Made by a program: the position numbers and the translations under genes
Origin: an uncultured Lachnospiraceae bacterium
GTDB lineage: Bacteria; Bacillota; Clostridia; Lachnospirales; Lachnospiraceae
Length of the DNA: 64,000 nt
Direction: 5' to 3'
Assembly (NCBI GenBank): GCA_947630025.1
Contig: CANRFZ010000005.1
Coordinates: forward strand, 1-64,000
The notes under the pieces: model-generated
Seen by the model: only the letters and a program-made list of their open reading frames with translations
The model's database searches: none
Told to the model about the DNA's origin: nothing
In this document: one piece after another, positions 17,212-24,901 of the stretch
How the letters are laid out: every line of letters begins with the position of its first letter
How positions within the stretch are numbered: position 1 is the stretch's first letter

Positions 17212-18855
17212 TTAAGAACTTGCATATCGTTCAAAATATTTCTCCGTAATAAAATCTTTGATGCGCCGGCCATTTTTGCCGTCGAAAGGAGCGATGTACT
17301 TTCCAAAAGCTTCTTCCAGCATCTCCTGCTTCGTATCTCGTCCCATTCTGACCATATCCATAAAGTCCATACATTCTTCGATGCCATGTGCCATATGCAG
17401 CTTCTCCGAAAGATTGGGATGATAGTCCTCGCTTTCCTTGCCGTCAAACCGCCGCAAAATGCACATAGGCTTTTTGATGGTAAGCGCGGAAACAAGAATA
17501 CCGCAATTAACATCCAAAAGGACGGCATCCGCCAGACTATAGGCAAGCGAATAATCCGGATACTCATCCCAGACCATATTGTCCGAGGCGCAAAAATATT
17601 TTCTAAATCTGCCCACATCTTCTTCCGCCCAGATGTGATTATTCAGTAACTCCGCAATATATACCGGATGCGGACGGAAAATCAACGCACAGTCTTTATG
17701 CCTTTCAAAATAGCTGAAAATCTCTTTCGCATATAAATCAAAAGTCATATTTCCGCTTTTGTAGACGTGCCCCGTGGTCCATAAATAAACACGCTTATTC
17801 TTGATTTTGCCCCAATGTTCCGGGAACTCTTTCGGCGTATTTAATGCGCTATATATGCCGTCATATTTCGGATTTCCAAACGCAACGATTTTTTCATTTA
17901 CAATACCGTTATCCGCCATTTCCTCGTATAATAATCTGTCAAAAATATAGTAGTCGATCTCAATTCCGTTTTGCTCTTGGAAAAGTCCTTCAACGTGCTG
18001 CCTTATATCTGCACATTTCTTAACAAGCGCAAAGGGAATTTCAACTGCCATCTTCTTATTTCTCATCCACGCCGGAGTTACATCAAAAGGCATAGAAATG
18101 AGAATGTCAGAATTTTGTAAATCCTCATCCGAAAACGTAATCACTTCATACCCTTCTCGTTCCACCAGTTCTATTTTATCTTTTTCAGTTCCGTAATTGG
18201 GTGGTTCCAATACAACCACACATACGTGAAATCGTTTATCCGCATCAAAGGCTTCCACCAGAGATCTACAAACATTCCATAAATGTATTTCTCCACCGAA
18301 AATAATCCTTACCTCGATTTTATGGGGCAGCAGATTGATGAGCGTCAGCCGTTCCTTGAGCTTTACATCCTCCATCCGCAGGCATTCTAAACCCGGACTG
18401 TGTGTATCAAAGCATACGGAGTCCAGCACCTTGTTTTCACGCTTATTGTATACGACAATATTGACGCCTCTTTTATTCACTGCATAATCTGTTCCGTCAA
18501 TGACAATTTTCGCTATATTTTCATTGGTATACGGCGAACTTTTGACGCTTATCAAATGCTCGTCTACGCAGCCGTCATAAATTGCACTTTCATTCTGTGA
18601 AGCCAATATCTCGGCCACTGTATTAGATTCATTTCTAATATACAAGTAGCCGCGCCAATGCTTATCTTTTAAAATTTTTTTGATTCCCAGCTTTTTAAGT
18701 TCTACGACTAATTTGTAGTTCAAAGCGAAGCCTAATGTATCTTTCGTCGCTGCAATAACAATATAATCTTTTTTCAGGCGGCTGATTCTTTTTAGATAAC
18801 TATGTATATCTGTAATGCAGCCGACGTCGTCCGCCATAACGCATCCGTTTCCCAT
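17212..18855 (-). CDS. CDP-glycerol glycerophosphotransferase-like transferase with N-terminal ILEI/FAM3-like domain
   Basis: The 547-residue product has two parts. Residues about 15-150 carry the same ILEI/FAM3-like module as the SGNH proteins (IAATKDTLGFAL, then NKRGVNIVVYNK and SVCFDTHSPG). Residues about 165-545 resemble TagB/TagF-type CDP-glycerol glycerophosphotransferases, with LIFRPHP and the loop SLADAVLLDVNCG. Enzymes of this family move a phosphate-linked group from a CDP donor. The gene directly follows the phosphoramidate cassette, whose product is CDP-activated, so this is my best candidate for the transferase that places the modification on the glycan. Transfer of glycerol phosphate is the alternative. 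AAGGAG precedes the ATG. Confidence 0.75.
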   Translation of the reverse strand: MGNGCVMADDVGCITDIHSYLKRISRLKKDYIVIAATKDTLGFALNYKLVVELKKLGIKKILKDKHWRGYLYIRNESNTVAEILASQNESAIYDGCVDEHLISVKSSPYTNENIAKIVIDGTDYAVNKRGVNIVVYNKRENKVLDSVCFDTHSPGLECLRMEDVKLKERLTLINLLPHKIEVRIIFGGEIHLWNVCRSLVEAFDADKRFHVCVVVLEPPNYGTEKDKIELVEREGYEVITFSDEDLQNSDILISMPFDVTPAWMRNKKMAVEIPFALVKKCADIRQHVEGLFQEQNGIEIDYYIFDRLLYEEMADNGIVNEKIVAFGNPKYDGIYSALNTPKEFPEHWGKIKNKRVYLWTTGHVYKSGNMTFDLYAKEIFSYFERHKDCALIFRPHPVYIAELLNNHIWAEEDVGRFRKYFCASDNMVWDEYPDYSLAYSLADAVLLDVNCGILVSALTIKKPMCILRRFDGKESEDYHPNLSEKLHMAHGIEECMDFMDMVRMGRDTKQEMLEEAFGKYIAPFDGKNGRRIKDFITEKYFERYASS

Positions 18856-18865
18856 TCTTTTCTCC

Positions 18866-21202
18866 TTATAAACACTGAACCCGTATGGTTTTGGCAGCGC
18901 AATCTATTTCCAAGTTTCTGGCGCATTTGTACTTATCAAATACCTTTTCTCCGACTCCGATGACTGCCGGGATTCCAAGTTCGCCCGCCCTGATTGCCAT
19001 ATGTGAATTTGCCCCGCCATGCATCGTGATAAATCCGGCAATATGATGCGAAAAAATCCAATCATATCCCGGATCCGCACTGGCGATAAACACGATCTTC
19101 CCTGTCATTTTATCCGGTTCCGGATCGTCTTTCAGCAGATACGCCTCGCCTGCCGTTCTTCCTGTCGTGATATAATTCGGCTCTGTATCCGGATAATAAA
19201 AATTCCATACCTCGCTCTCCTGTCTGAGAAACGGCGGCAGGACAATACTTTTTGTATTTTTATACGCCGCTTTCCCGGCTTCGATGGAACGCAGCAGACT
19301 TTCCTTGATATCCTTGGTCGAGCTATACAGATTGCGTACTGCCTGAATATCCAAATATTCGCAATCTCTTTTTGACAACCCGTTCTCCGCGCCGATTTCA
19401 CTTATAAGCGAAAGGGCCTTGCTCAAATTTCTGGAGAACACAAACTTTCCATATTCGCGGCCTTCTATCACTATTCTGATGTAATCCATCAAGCCTAAAA
19501 TATCATTGGTTAAGCCGCTCTCCGTAAGTTTCTCTTTTAAACAATTTAACTGCTCCAAAGACATTTTGAACGGTTCATGAGCAGTTTCGTTGTTTTCTGC
19601 AGCACTTACCCCCCCCCAGTCAAAATACAAATCCGGGTTTTCATCATAGCGAAGTGATGTAATATCGTAAGTTCCCGGCCTAAGATGTCCATATTTTTTA
19701 ATAAAAGCCGTCTTTGACATATTTTTTTTGTCCAAACGCATATTAGAACTTACGGTATTGACATTTTTCATAAACAATTCATAGTCTGCGGTAGTCAGAA
19801 TGCCGCACGTCACCATGGATTTTAAAAGCTGAACTGCAACGAAAGCTCCTCTTGCAAGTCCTGCAAAAGGCAGCGTTCCGTAGCGCTTACAATCCTCCAG
19901 CAGCCAATACGCTTTCTCGATCCTGTCCATATCGCTGGACATGACTTCTTCATACCGTTGTTCCAATATATGTATTTTCCTGTAATCTTTCTTCCAGAAG
20001 CCGTTTCCATAATCGATAATACGGTTAGTTATATTTCGGAGTGCATTTACGATCTGTTCTGTTTCCTCTGCCGTAAAGCCGTACAATCCCAATACTGCAA
20101 TTCTTTCCGGCAGGTCCAGCGTATAGCATGAAAATACAATTTCAAACTCCGCCTTATCGTGTTTCCACGGCGCCTCAATAAGCCTGTCCAGATAATAATT
20201 CACAAGTTTTTCGCTGATATTTTCATCCAGTTCTGCAGGAACAAACGAGTTAAAGCTCACACGCACATCTATATATGGCAGTCCGCAGAAATCCACCATC
20301 AGCGGAAAACTTCTCAGATTCCGATAACCGTAATTGTCGCGCTGGTATGCCCAGATACTGTCTGTCACAATCTCTCTGTATAAAGACAACGCAAGCGGCT
20401 TGGGCCGAATCCCGATCATTTCCGCGGGATTCCAATCGGTCATAACGCTATAGACCACTTTATCGCCGCACAAAAACGGCTTTTTTGACTGCTCTGCGCA
20501 GACTTTGTGCGCAATTCTTTCCAACTCGCCTTTTTGTTCGTCTATAGCAATCCGCTCACTCCCAACGCACAAAGCTCTGACCTGTAAAATGTAACATACA
20601 CCCATGCCGTCAAAAGCAAATTCCACATCCAGATTGTCCTGCCCGAAAAACCGCTCCAACTCTGCCAGCGTTTCAACTAATCTCTGCATTTCCGCAGATA
20701 GATCCCGCCTGTCTGCATCTTTAAAACAATAGAGCAGTCTGTTTTGTTTTCCGTTTCCTGATGTAACTGCATCCGTAGAGCCGCTCTCATCATAGTTGAC
20801 GACATAATAGTTACCACAGGTATTGGGATCCAATGTAAATGCCACACCGCAGATTTTAACATCCGACAACATAGGTTGTACCAATACCTGATTATCTTCG
20901 TTGCAATCATCATAAGAAGCGATCACAGTGCCAACCGCGCGTTCGAAATCCTCCAGTCCTGATATATTGGCGACCGACTCGTATTTTCCGGCCTGCGACT
21001 CTTGTGCCGTATCTTCGCTGAGTGAACTGCTTCGCACAATAATATGCGCATTCCATTCTAACGCCGCGAATTCTTCTTTGATTCGTTCCGAATCGTCTGT
21101 CCATTCTCTGACCGTAAAGACATATTGGGGCAGTACTTTTGCATTATTCAATTTCCCATACAGCAATCTGAGTGTTTCTGCCTTAGTCCCCAATTGATTC
21201 AT
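18866..21202 (-). CDS. L-glutamine kinase-like PEP-synthase family enzyme (Cj1418 type)
   Basis: The 778-residue product has an N-terminal ATP-grasp region (IIVRSSSLSED near residue 45, VLQPMLSDV-like segment, VEFAFDGMGVCYILQVRA) and a C-terminal phosphohistidine domain with the swivelling histidine in GGANSHMAIRAGELGIP. Layout and length match Cj1418 of Campylobacter jejuni, which phosphorylates the amide of glutamine using ATP to begin O-methyl phosphoramidate synthesis. It neighbours homologs of all the other Cj1415-1420 steps. A nine-G tract at 19609-19617 (codon about 528) precedes the phosphohistidine domain; minus one gives an immediate TAA. The start at 21202 follows GAGG; an upstream ATG at 21214 has no good site. 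The alternative is an ordinary PEP synthase, which is less likely given the context. Confidence 0.8.
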   Translation of the reverse strand: MNQLGTKAETLRLLYGKLNNAKVLPQYVFTVREWTDDSERIKEEFAALEWNAHIIVRSSSLSEDTAQESQAGKYESVANISGLEDFERAVGTVIASYDDCNEDNQVLVQPMLSDVKICGVAFTLDPNTCGNYYVVNYDESGSTDAVTSGNGKQNRLLYCFKDADRRDLSAEMQRLVETLAELERFFGQDNLDVEFAFDGMGVCYILQVRALCVGSERIAIDEQKGELERIAHKVCAEQSKKPFLCGDKVVYSVMTDWNPAEMIGIRPKPLALSLYREIVTDSIWAYQRDNYGYRNLRSFPLMVDFCGLPYIDVRVSFNSFVPAELDENISEKLVNYYLDRLIEAPWKHDKAEFEIVFSCYTLDLPERIAVLGLYGFTAEETEQIVNALRNITNRIIDYGNGFWKKDYRKIHILEQRYEEVMSSDMDRIEKAYWLLEDCKRYGTLPFAGLARGAFVAVQLLKSMVTCGILTTADYELFMKNVNTVSSNMRLDKKNMSKTAFIKKYGHLRPGTYDITSLRYDENPDLYFDWGGVSAAENNETAHEPFKMSLEQLNCLKEKLTESGLTNDILGLMDYIRIVIEGREYGKFVFSRNLSKALSLISEIGAENGLSKRDCEYLDIQAVRNLYSSTKDIKESLLRSIEAGKAAYKNTKSIVLPPFLRQESEVWNFYYPDTEPNYITTGRTAGEAYLLKDDPEPDKMTGKIVFIASADPGYDWIFSHHIAGFITMHGGANSHMAIRAGELGIPAVIGVGEKVFDKYKCARNLEIDCAAKTIRVQCL
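19609..19617 (-). repeat. Poly-G(9) tract in glutamine-kinase-like gene
   Basis: Nine G on the coding strand (TGG-GGG-GGG-GTA). One G fewer creates TAA directly after the tract; one more gives TGA about 12 codons later. Both truncate the enzyme before the catalytic histidine domain. It is in frame here. Confidence 0.92.
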
Positions 21203-21238
21203 GTTAATCCTCATTTCGGAGCGTTCACGCGACGCGGC

Positions 21239-21261
21239 GACGCGAATTTCAAATTCGCGTC
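21239..21261. repeat. Perfect inverted repeat between kinase genes
   Basis: The sequence GACGCGAATTT-C-AAATTCGCGTC is an 11-base perfect inverted repeat with a one-base centre, in the 73-base gap between the adenylylsulfate-kinase-like gene and the glutamine-kinase-like gene. There is no run of T on the coding side, so a terminator is unlikely. It could be an mRNA-processing or translation-tuning hairpin. Confidence 0.6.
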
Positions 21262-21275
21262 TGCCAATTTTCTGA

Positions 21276-21785
21276 TTACACTTGAAAGTAACTCTCTATT
21301 CTGTCTGCCTGCTCATCCGGAGAAATCTCACCGTCATTCAGCAGTATCAAATCCGGCTGCTTCGGTTCCTCTAAAGTAAAATCGAGCCCTGCTACGTCTC
21401 TTTCCTGCTCCGACGTCTTACCGCTATACAACCCCTTCTGATCTCTGGCCCGTAATGTCTCCATTGTAACTTTGACATATATTTCCCTATAATTGTCTAT
21501 ATTCTGCCGATTCCATTCCCTGACGCTGTCAAACATGGAAATCGTACAACATATCACATTCATTCCCTGCTCTTGGAGCAGAGCGCATAGCCGCGAGTAC
21601 CGCATCGCGCATTTTCTGCGTTCTTCTTCCGTGTACCCTAAGTCATCTCCAAAAACTTTTCGCAGAATATCACCGTCCAAAAAAACCGTATTAATATATC
21701 GGGCCCTAAGTCTTTCATAAAACAACCTGCCGATTGTTGTTTTGCCGGCTCCGGAAAGACCGGTGATCCAATAAACCGCTCCCAT
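21276..21785 (-). CDS. Cytidine diphosphoramidate kinase-like protein (adenylylsulfate-kinase family, Cj1415 type)
   Basis: The 169-residue product is of the APS-kinase (CysC) family with Walker A GLSGAGKTT near residue 9 and LDGDILRKVFGDDLGYT. No sulfate-activation genes lie nearby. In Campylobacter, Cj1415 of this family phosphorylates the 3'-hydroxyl of cytidine diphosphoramidate. The neighbours on both sides are homologs of the other steps of that pathway, so this role is inferred. GGGAGAGACAGG precedes the ATG. Confidence 0.78.
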   Translation of the reverse strand: MGAVYWITGLSGAGKTTIGRLFYERLRARYINTVFLDGDILRKVFGDDLGYTEEERRKCAMRYSRLCALLQEQGMNVICCTISMFDSVREWNRQNIDNYREIYVKVTMETLRARDQKGLYSGKTSEQERDVAGLDFTLEEPKQPDLILLNDGEISPDEQADRIESYFQV

Positions 21786-21800
21786 CCTGTCTCTCCCTTG

Positions 21801-22580
21801 TCAATGCAGCTGAGACTCTACAACTTTTAAATCTTCGCAGTCATCAATCTCGAACCATCCCCTGTTGATATGTACCGCTTTCAATTTATTCCCTTCATCA
21901 ATAAGCCCTTGCAGCAGATCTGTCATATACATTTTCTGATAAGTACGGGTCGTTCTCCATAAAGCCTGATTGTTTGCGCTCCTTCTTTCTGCCTCTTTTG
22001 CCAAAGCCAGCATTGTCTTCAGGCCTCCCTGCCGGAAGCGCATCAGCCCGATATACTGTGACTGCACTCTGGCAAGCTCCGTCGTCTTCTGGCCGATCTC
22101 CGTCAGATAGTCCGCATCGTCAAACATCAGCGTCTCCGCATCATCCAGCGGATTTTCACAACGCGCCGACCAGTATTCATACCAGCCGTCGTCCACAATA
22201 ACAGAACTTTCCTCCGTAGAAGCTAATATCTTTTTCAGAACCGTCTCATGATATATAATGTCACCGTATGATATCAGAATATCATCTTGCTTCTCCATTA
22301 TGCTTTTTGCGCACATGAGCGAGCACACCATATTTGTCGTCTCGTAATTCTCATTCAGGATGATCTTTATTTGGGTATCTTTAAATCTATCCTGCAGCAC
22401 ATCGCCGCGATACCCTGCAATAATCGTAATGTCTTCATCAACAATACCGCATCTGTGCATGGTATCCAGCTGCCGTTCAAGAATACTTCTGCCGTTTACT
22501 TCTACCAGACATTTTGGCCTGTCATCTGTCAACGGCCTCAATCTTGTCCCCTGCCCGGCTGCCAATATAATTGTTTTCAT
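21801..22580 (-). CDS. CTP:phosphoglutamine cytidylyltransferase-like nucleotidyltransferase (Cj1416 type)
   Basis: The 259-residue product is of the LicC-like nucleotidyltransferase family: MKTIILAAGQGTRLRPLTDDRPK at the start (nucleotide-binding loop), ISYGDIIYH near residue 100 and a C-terminal EIDDCEDLKVVES. The family transfers CMP onto small phosphorylated compounds, such as phosphocholine or phosphonates. In C. jejuni, Cj1416 makes CDP-L-glutamine from phosphoglutamine. Two ATG codons are adjacent; the second at 22580 has better spacing to GGAGG. Confidence 0.78.
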   Translation of the reverse strand: MKTIILAAGQGTRLRPLTDDRPKCLVEVNGRSILERQLDTMHRCGIVDEDITIIAGYRGDVLQDRFKDTQIKIILNENYETTNMVCSLMCAKSIMEKQDDILISYGDIIYHETVLKKILASTEESSVIVDDGWYEYWSARCENPLDDAETLMFDDADYLTEIGQKTTELARVQSQYIGLMRFRQGGLKTMLALAKEAERRSANNQALWRTTRTYQKMYMTDLLQGLIDEGNKLKAVHINRGWFEIDDCEDLKVVESQLH

Positions 22581-22607
22581 CATTTCCTCCGTTCCATTGA
22601 TGCCGTT

Positions 22608-23207
22608 TTATGCCTTGAATAGCGCTCTCACTCTTGTGATATCTGTTTCTGCAAACGGCTGCTCCCTCTCCGGATGCCACATCGTCGCCAGAATCGGCCT
22701 GTCCTTAACCCGAACCGCTTCTACTACGCCATCCTCTGCCTGCGCCAGAATTTCAAGCGCTTCCGTCACCTCCAGACAGGCTTGGCTATGATAACTGTTG
22801 ACTGTGAAATTTCCCATCATACCCGCCACGGAATGCCTGACTGCAATATGCCCCTGCACGTCTGTCAGCTTACAACCGTAATAGTCCAGTATTACTTGCA
22901 TTCCCCGGCAAAAGCCGTACACCGGTATCCCTTTTTCCAATGCAGTTTCGATTAAGATTCTCTCAGCTTCATCTCTTTCCGGCGCATTACCGCCGTATTT
23001 GCACAGACTGTTGCCGCCTGTCAATACAATGCCGCAGGGTCGGATTTCTTCGACCAGCCCTCGCGCCATACCGCATACATTCGGAAGCGGAATCGGGAGA
23101 TATCCGCATTCCGACAAAAAGCGGGGGATGTTTTGATCCGCACAGTCGCGGCGTTCCTTATAGCTCTCAATTACATCTACCCTCTGCGTATACAGTACGC
23201 TCCTCAT
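22608..23207 (-). CDS. Gamma-glutamyl-CDP-amidate hydrolase-like class I amidotransferase (Cj1417 type)
   Basis: The 199-residue product is a class I glutamine-amidotransferase-like hydrolase. The oxyanion segment is VLTGGNSLCKYGG, the nucleophile is in YGFCRGMQVI near residue 99, and the histidine-glutamate pair is in MWHPERE near residue 178. The C. jejuni homolog Cj1417 removes glutamate from CDP-glutamine to leave cytidine diphosphoramidate. No partner synthase subunit is fused or adjacent, which fits a stand-alone hydrolase. AGGAAAAG precedes the ATG. Confidence 0.8.
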   Translation of the reverse strand: MRSVLYTQRVDVIESYKERRDCADQNIPRFLSECGYLPIPLPNVCGMARGLVEEIRPCGIVLTGGNSLCKYGGNAPERDEAERILIETALEKGIPVYGFCRGMQVILDYYGCKLTDVQGHIAVRHSVAGMMGNFTVNSYHSQACLEVTEALEILAQAEDGVVEAVRVKDRPILATMWHPEREQPFAETDITRVRALFKA

Positions 23208-23240
23208 ATTCTTTTCCTCACCACATCGTGTTTTTCTGCG

Positions 23241-23990
23241 CTATTTTACCTGTGCCATCCATATGCGGGTTGTATAGGGAACTTTAATATATTTACTGTT
23301 CCGCTTTTCAACCACTTTCCTGATTTCTTCATTAAGAAGATCAAATTTTTCGGGCGACTGACGATATACCGTTCCATGCGACCGCCACCCTTCAATAAAA
23401 TCTTCTGCCAGCAGTTCGTGCTGCACAGTACCCTCTATATAATGTACCGGGCCGAACAAACCGGACTGTTCAATGATATCTGTCTGATCTTCCCTGCGCG
23501 TTCCGTAACTGTAACCTTCGATATGCGTCTTGAAAATCTGCTCAATCTCCTGCTGCAGAGGATCATTCAGATCTCTGTGATTCCACATACAGGCAAACCA
23601 GCCCTGATCCTTCAAAATTCTTTTCGTCTCCTGCAAGGCGACGAGCCTGTCACAGACATTAAAGGAAGAACCGAAAGTCACAAGCGAGAAAACTCCCGTC
23701 TCCATCCCGGTGTTCTCTCCAACGCCTTCCGACCATGCCACATTTGCAAATTCAGCCGTCCTTTTGATCCCGTTTTCGCGCATGGCATCGTTCGGCTCCA
23801 CTGCGTTGACCACAAAGCCTTTCTGCGCGAGAAGCCTTGTCAGATGCGCAGCGCCTGCTCCTACATCGCATACCCTGTCGCCCTGCTGCACGCCTGCCGT
23901 CCGCAGCATCTCATCGATCGCATTCTCCGCATAATCCGGGCGTTTCAAATACGCCTCCGCCAGATTCGTATAATCCCATTCTGTTTTCAT
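23241..23990 (-). CDS. SAM-dependent methyltransferase, second of a tandem pair (Cj1419/Cj1420 type)
   Basis: This is a 249-residue class I methyltransferase with the SAM-binding loop CDVGAGAAHLTRLLAQ and the acidic loop VEPNDAM. It is a paralog of the upstream neighbour; both begin with a similar LAxAYxKRPxY segment. The C. jejuni MeOPN locus also has two adjacent methyltransferases. The start at 23990 has AGAAAGG at a normal distance; the ATG at 23999 is too close to it. No long homopolymer tract is present. Confidence 0.85.
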   Translation of the reverse strand: MKTEWDYTNLAEAYLKRPDYAENAIDEMLRTAGVQQGDRVCDVGAGAAHLTRLLAQKGFVVNAVEPNDAMRENGIKRTAEFANVAWSEGVGENTGMETGVFSLVTFGSSFNVCDRLVALQETKRILKDQGWFACMWNHRDLNDPLQQEIEQIFKTHIEGYSYGTRREDQTDIIEQSGLFGPVHYIEGTVQHELLAEDFIEGWRSHGTVYRQSPEKFDLLNEEIRKVVEKRNSKYIKVPYTTRIWMAQVK

Positions 23991-24057
23991 CCTGTTCATC
24001 CTTTCTCTTGATTGATCAGAGTCCAGACAAACAGCCAAATACAACCTCTCGGTTGAT

Positions 24058-24825
24058 TTATTTCGTGCTCTGCACCGTCCATGCCCTAGAGCGGTACGGC
24101 ACCTCGATCTCGTCCAAATCCCGGATAATCTTCTCGATATGATCTAGGATTCTCTGAAATCCTTCCGGTCCTGCCTGAACCTGAATATCATTTACCGACT
24201 TCCATGTGTTCATGTACCGCTCTTTCGTCATCACTTCCACGTGCGGGGCTTCCATAAATAAAATATTTTTAAAGTAACCCCCGCTTAACAACTTGTCGCT
24301 CATTTCTTCCGTGGAAACGGATTTCCCGGAAGAAACACGCTTAATATTCGGAATCTCTGCATAAACCGCTTCTTCAATCTTTTTATGCAGTTCGCTGCTT
24401 TCTATATCCCGCGGATTCCAAATCGCCGTAAAAAAGCCGCCCGGAACAAGTATTCTGTAGAATTCCTTTACCGCCAATTTACTGTCGGCCCAGTGAAAAG
24501 ACGAACCCATAAGCGCCCAGTGAACACTGTCATCTTTTAAATTAGTAACCTCTGCAGTGCCTTCCTGCCATACAAACTCCTGTCTGCCTTTAAAATTCCC
24601 CCCCCCGATGCTCCGCATCGCTTCGTTGGGCTCCACGGCAAAACCATGCAGGCCGAGCGCCGCCAAATCTTCCGTCAGCTTGCCTGTTCCTGCACCGATA
24701 TCCGCTGCCGGCCCTTCCCCAACACTGTTGAAGACATGATTTCTGAGACATTCCAGCACAACGCGGGAATAGCCCGGTCTGTTCACATAGTATTTCGCTA
24801 ATTCTGTGAAATCTCCGTGTTTCAT
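24058..24825 (-). CDS. SAM-dependent methyltransferase with poly-G tract (Cj1419/Cj1420 type)
   Basis: This is a 255-residue class I methyltransferase with the SAM-binding loop ADIGAGTGKLTEDLAALG and VEPNEAM. A nine-G tract at 24598-24606 encodes Gly-Gly-Gly near residue 74, directly after the acidic loop. One extra G creates TAA within three codons; one fewer gives TAA about 20 codons later. From memory, cj1420c of C. jejuni is likewise a poly-G phase-variable methyltransferase of this pathway. The start at 24825 follows AAGGAAAACC; a longer frame from 24888 has a basic, unlikely N terminus. Confidence 0.85.
   Translation of the reverse strand: MKHGDFTELAKYYVNRPGYSRVVLECLRNHVFNSVGEGPAADIGAGTGKLTEDLAALGLHGFAVEPNEAMRSIGGGNFKGRQEFVWQEGTAEVTNLKDDSVHWALMGSSFHWADSKLAVKEFYRILVPGGFFTAIWNPRDIESSELHKKIEEAVYAEIPNIKRVSSGKSVSTEEMSDKLLSGGYFKNILFMEAPHVEVMTKERYMNTWKSVNDIQVQAGPEGFQRILDHIEKIIRDLDEIEVPYRSRAWTVQSTK
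24598..24606 (-). repeat. Poly-G(9) tract in methyltransferase gene
   Basis: Nine G on the coding strand (ATC-GGG-GGG-GGG-AAT) about a third of the way into the methyltransferase. Both single-base slips give premature stops before the rest of the catalytic domain. The gene is on in this assembly. Confidence 0.92.
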
Positions 24826-24901
24826 TTCTTGGTTTTCCTTTCTCTTTTTCCTATTTTGATTTGTCACGCCCTGTAACACCACGGACATGATATATCCCGG
24901 A

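Noticed and set aside
18866-21202. Reading this gene as an ordinary phosphoenolpyruvate synthase
   Set aside because: The family match alone would allow it, but the neighbours are the complete set of phosphoramidate-pathway homologs and the order resembles Cj1415-Cj1420, so glutamine kinase fits better.
21276-21785. Sulfate activation (cysC)
   Set aside because: There is no ATP sulfurylase or sulfotransferase nearby, while the surrounding genes fit the CDP-phosphoramidate pathway.
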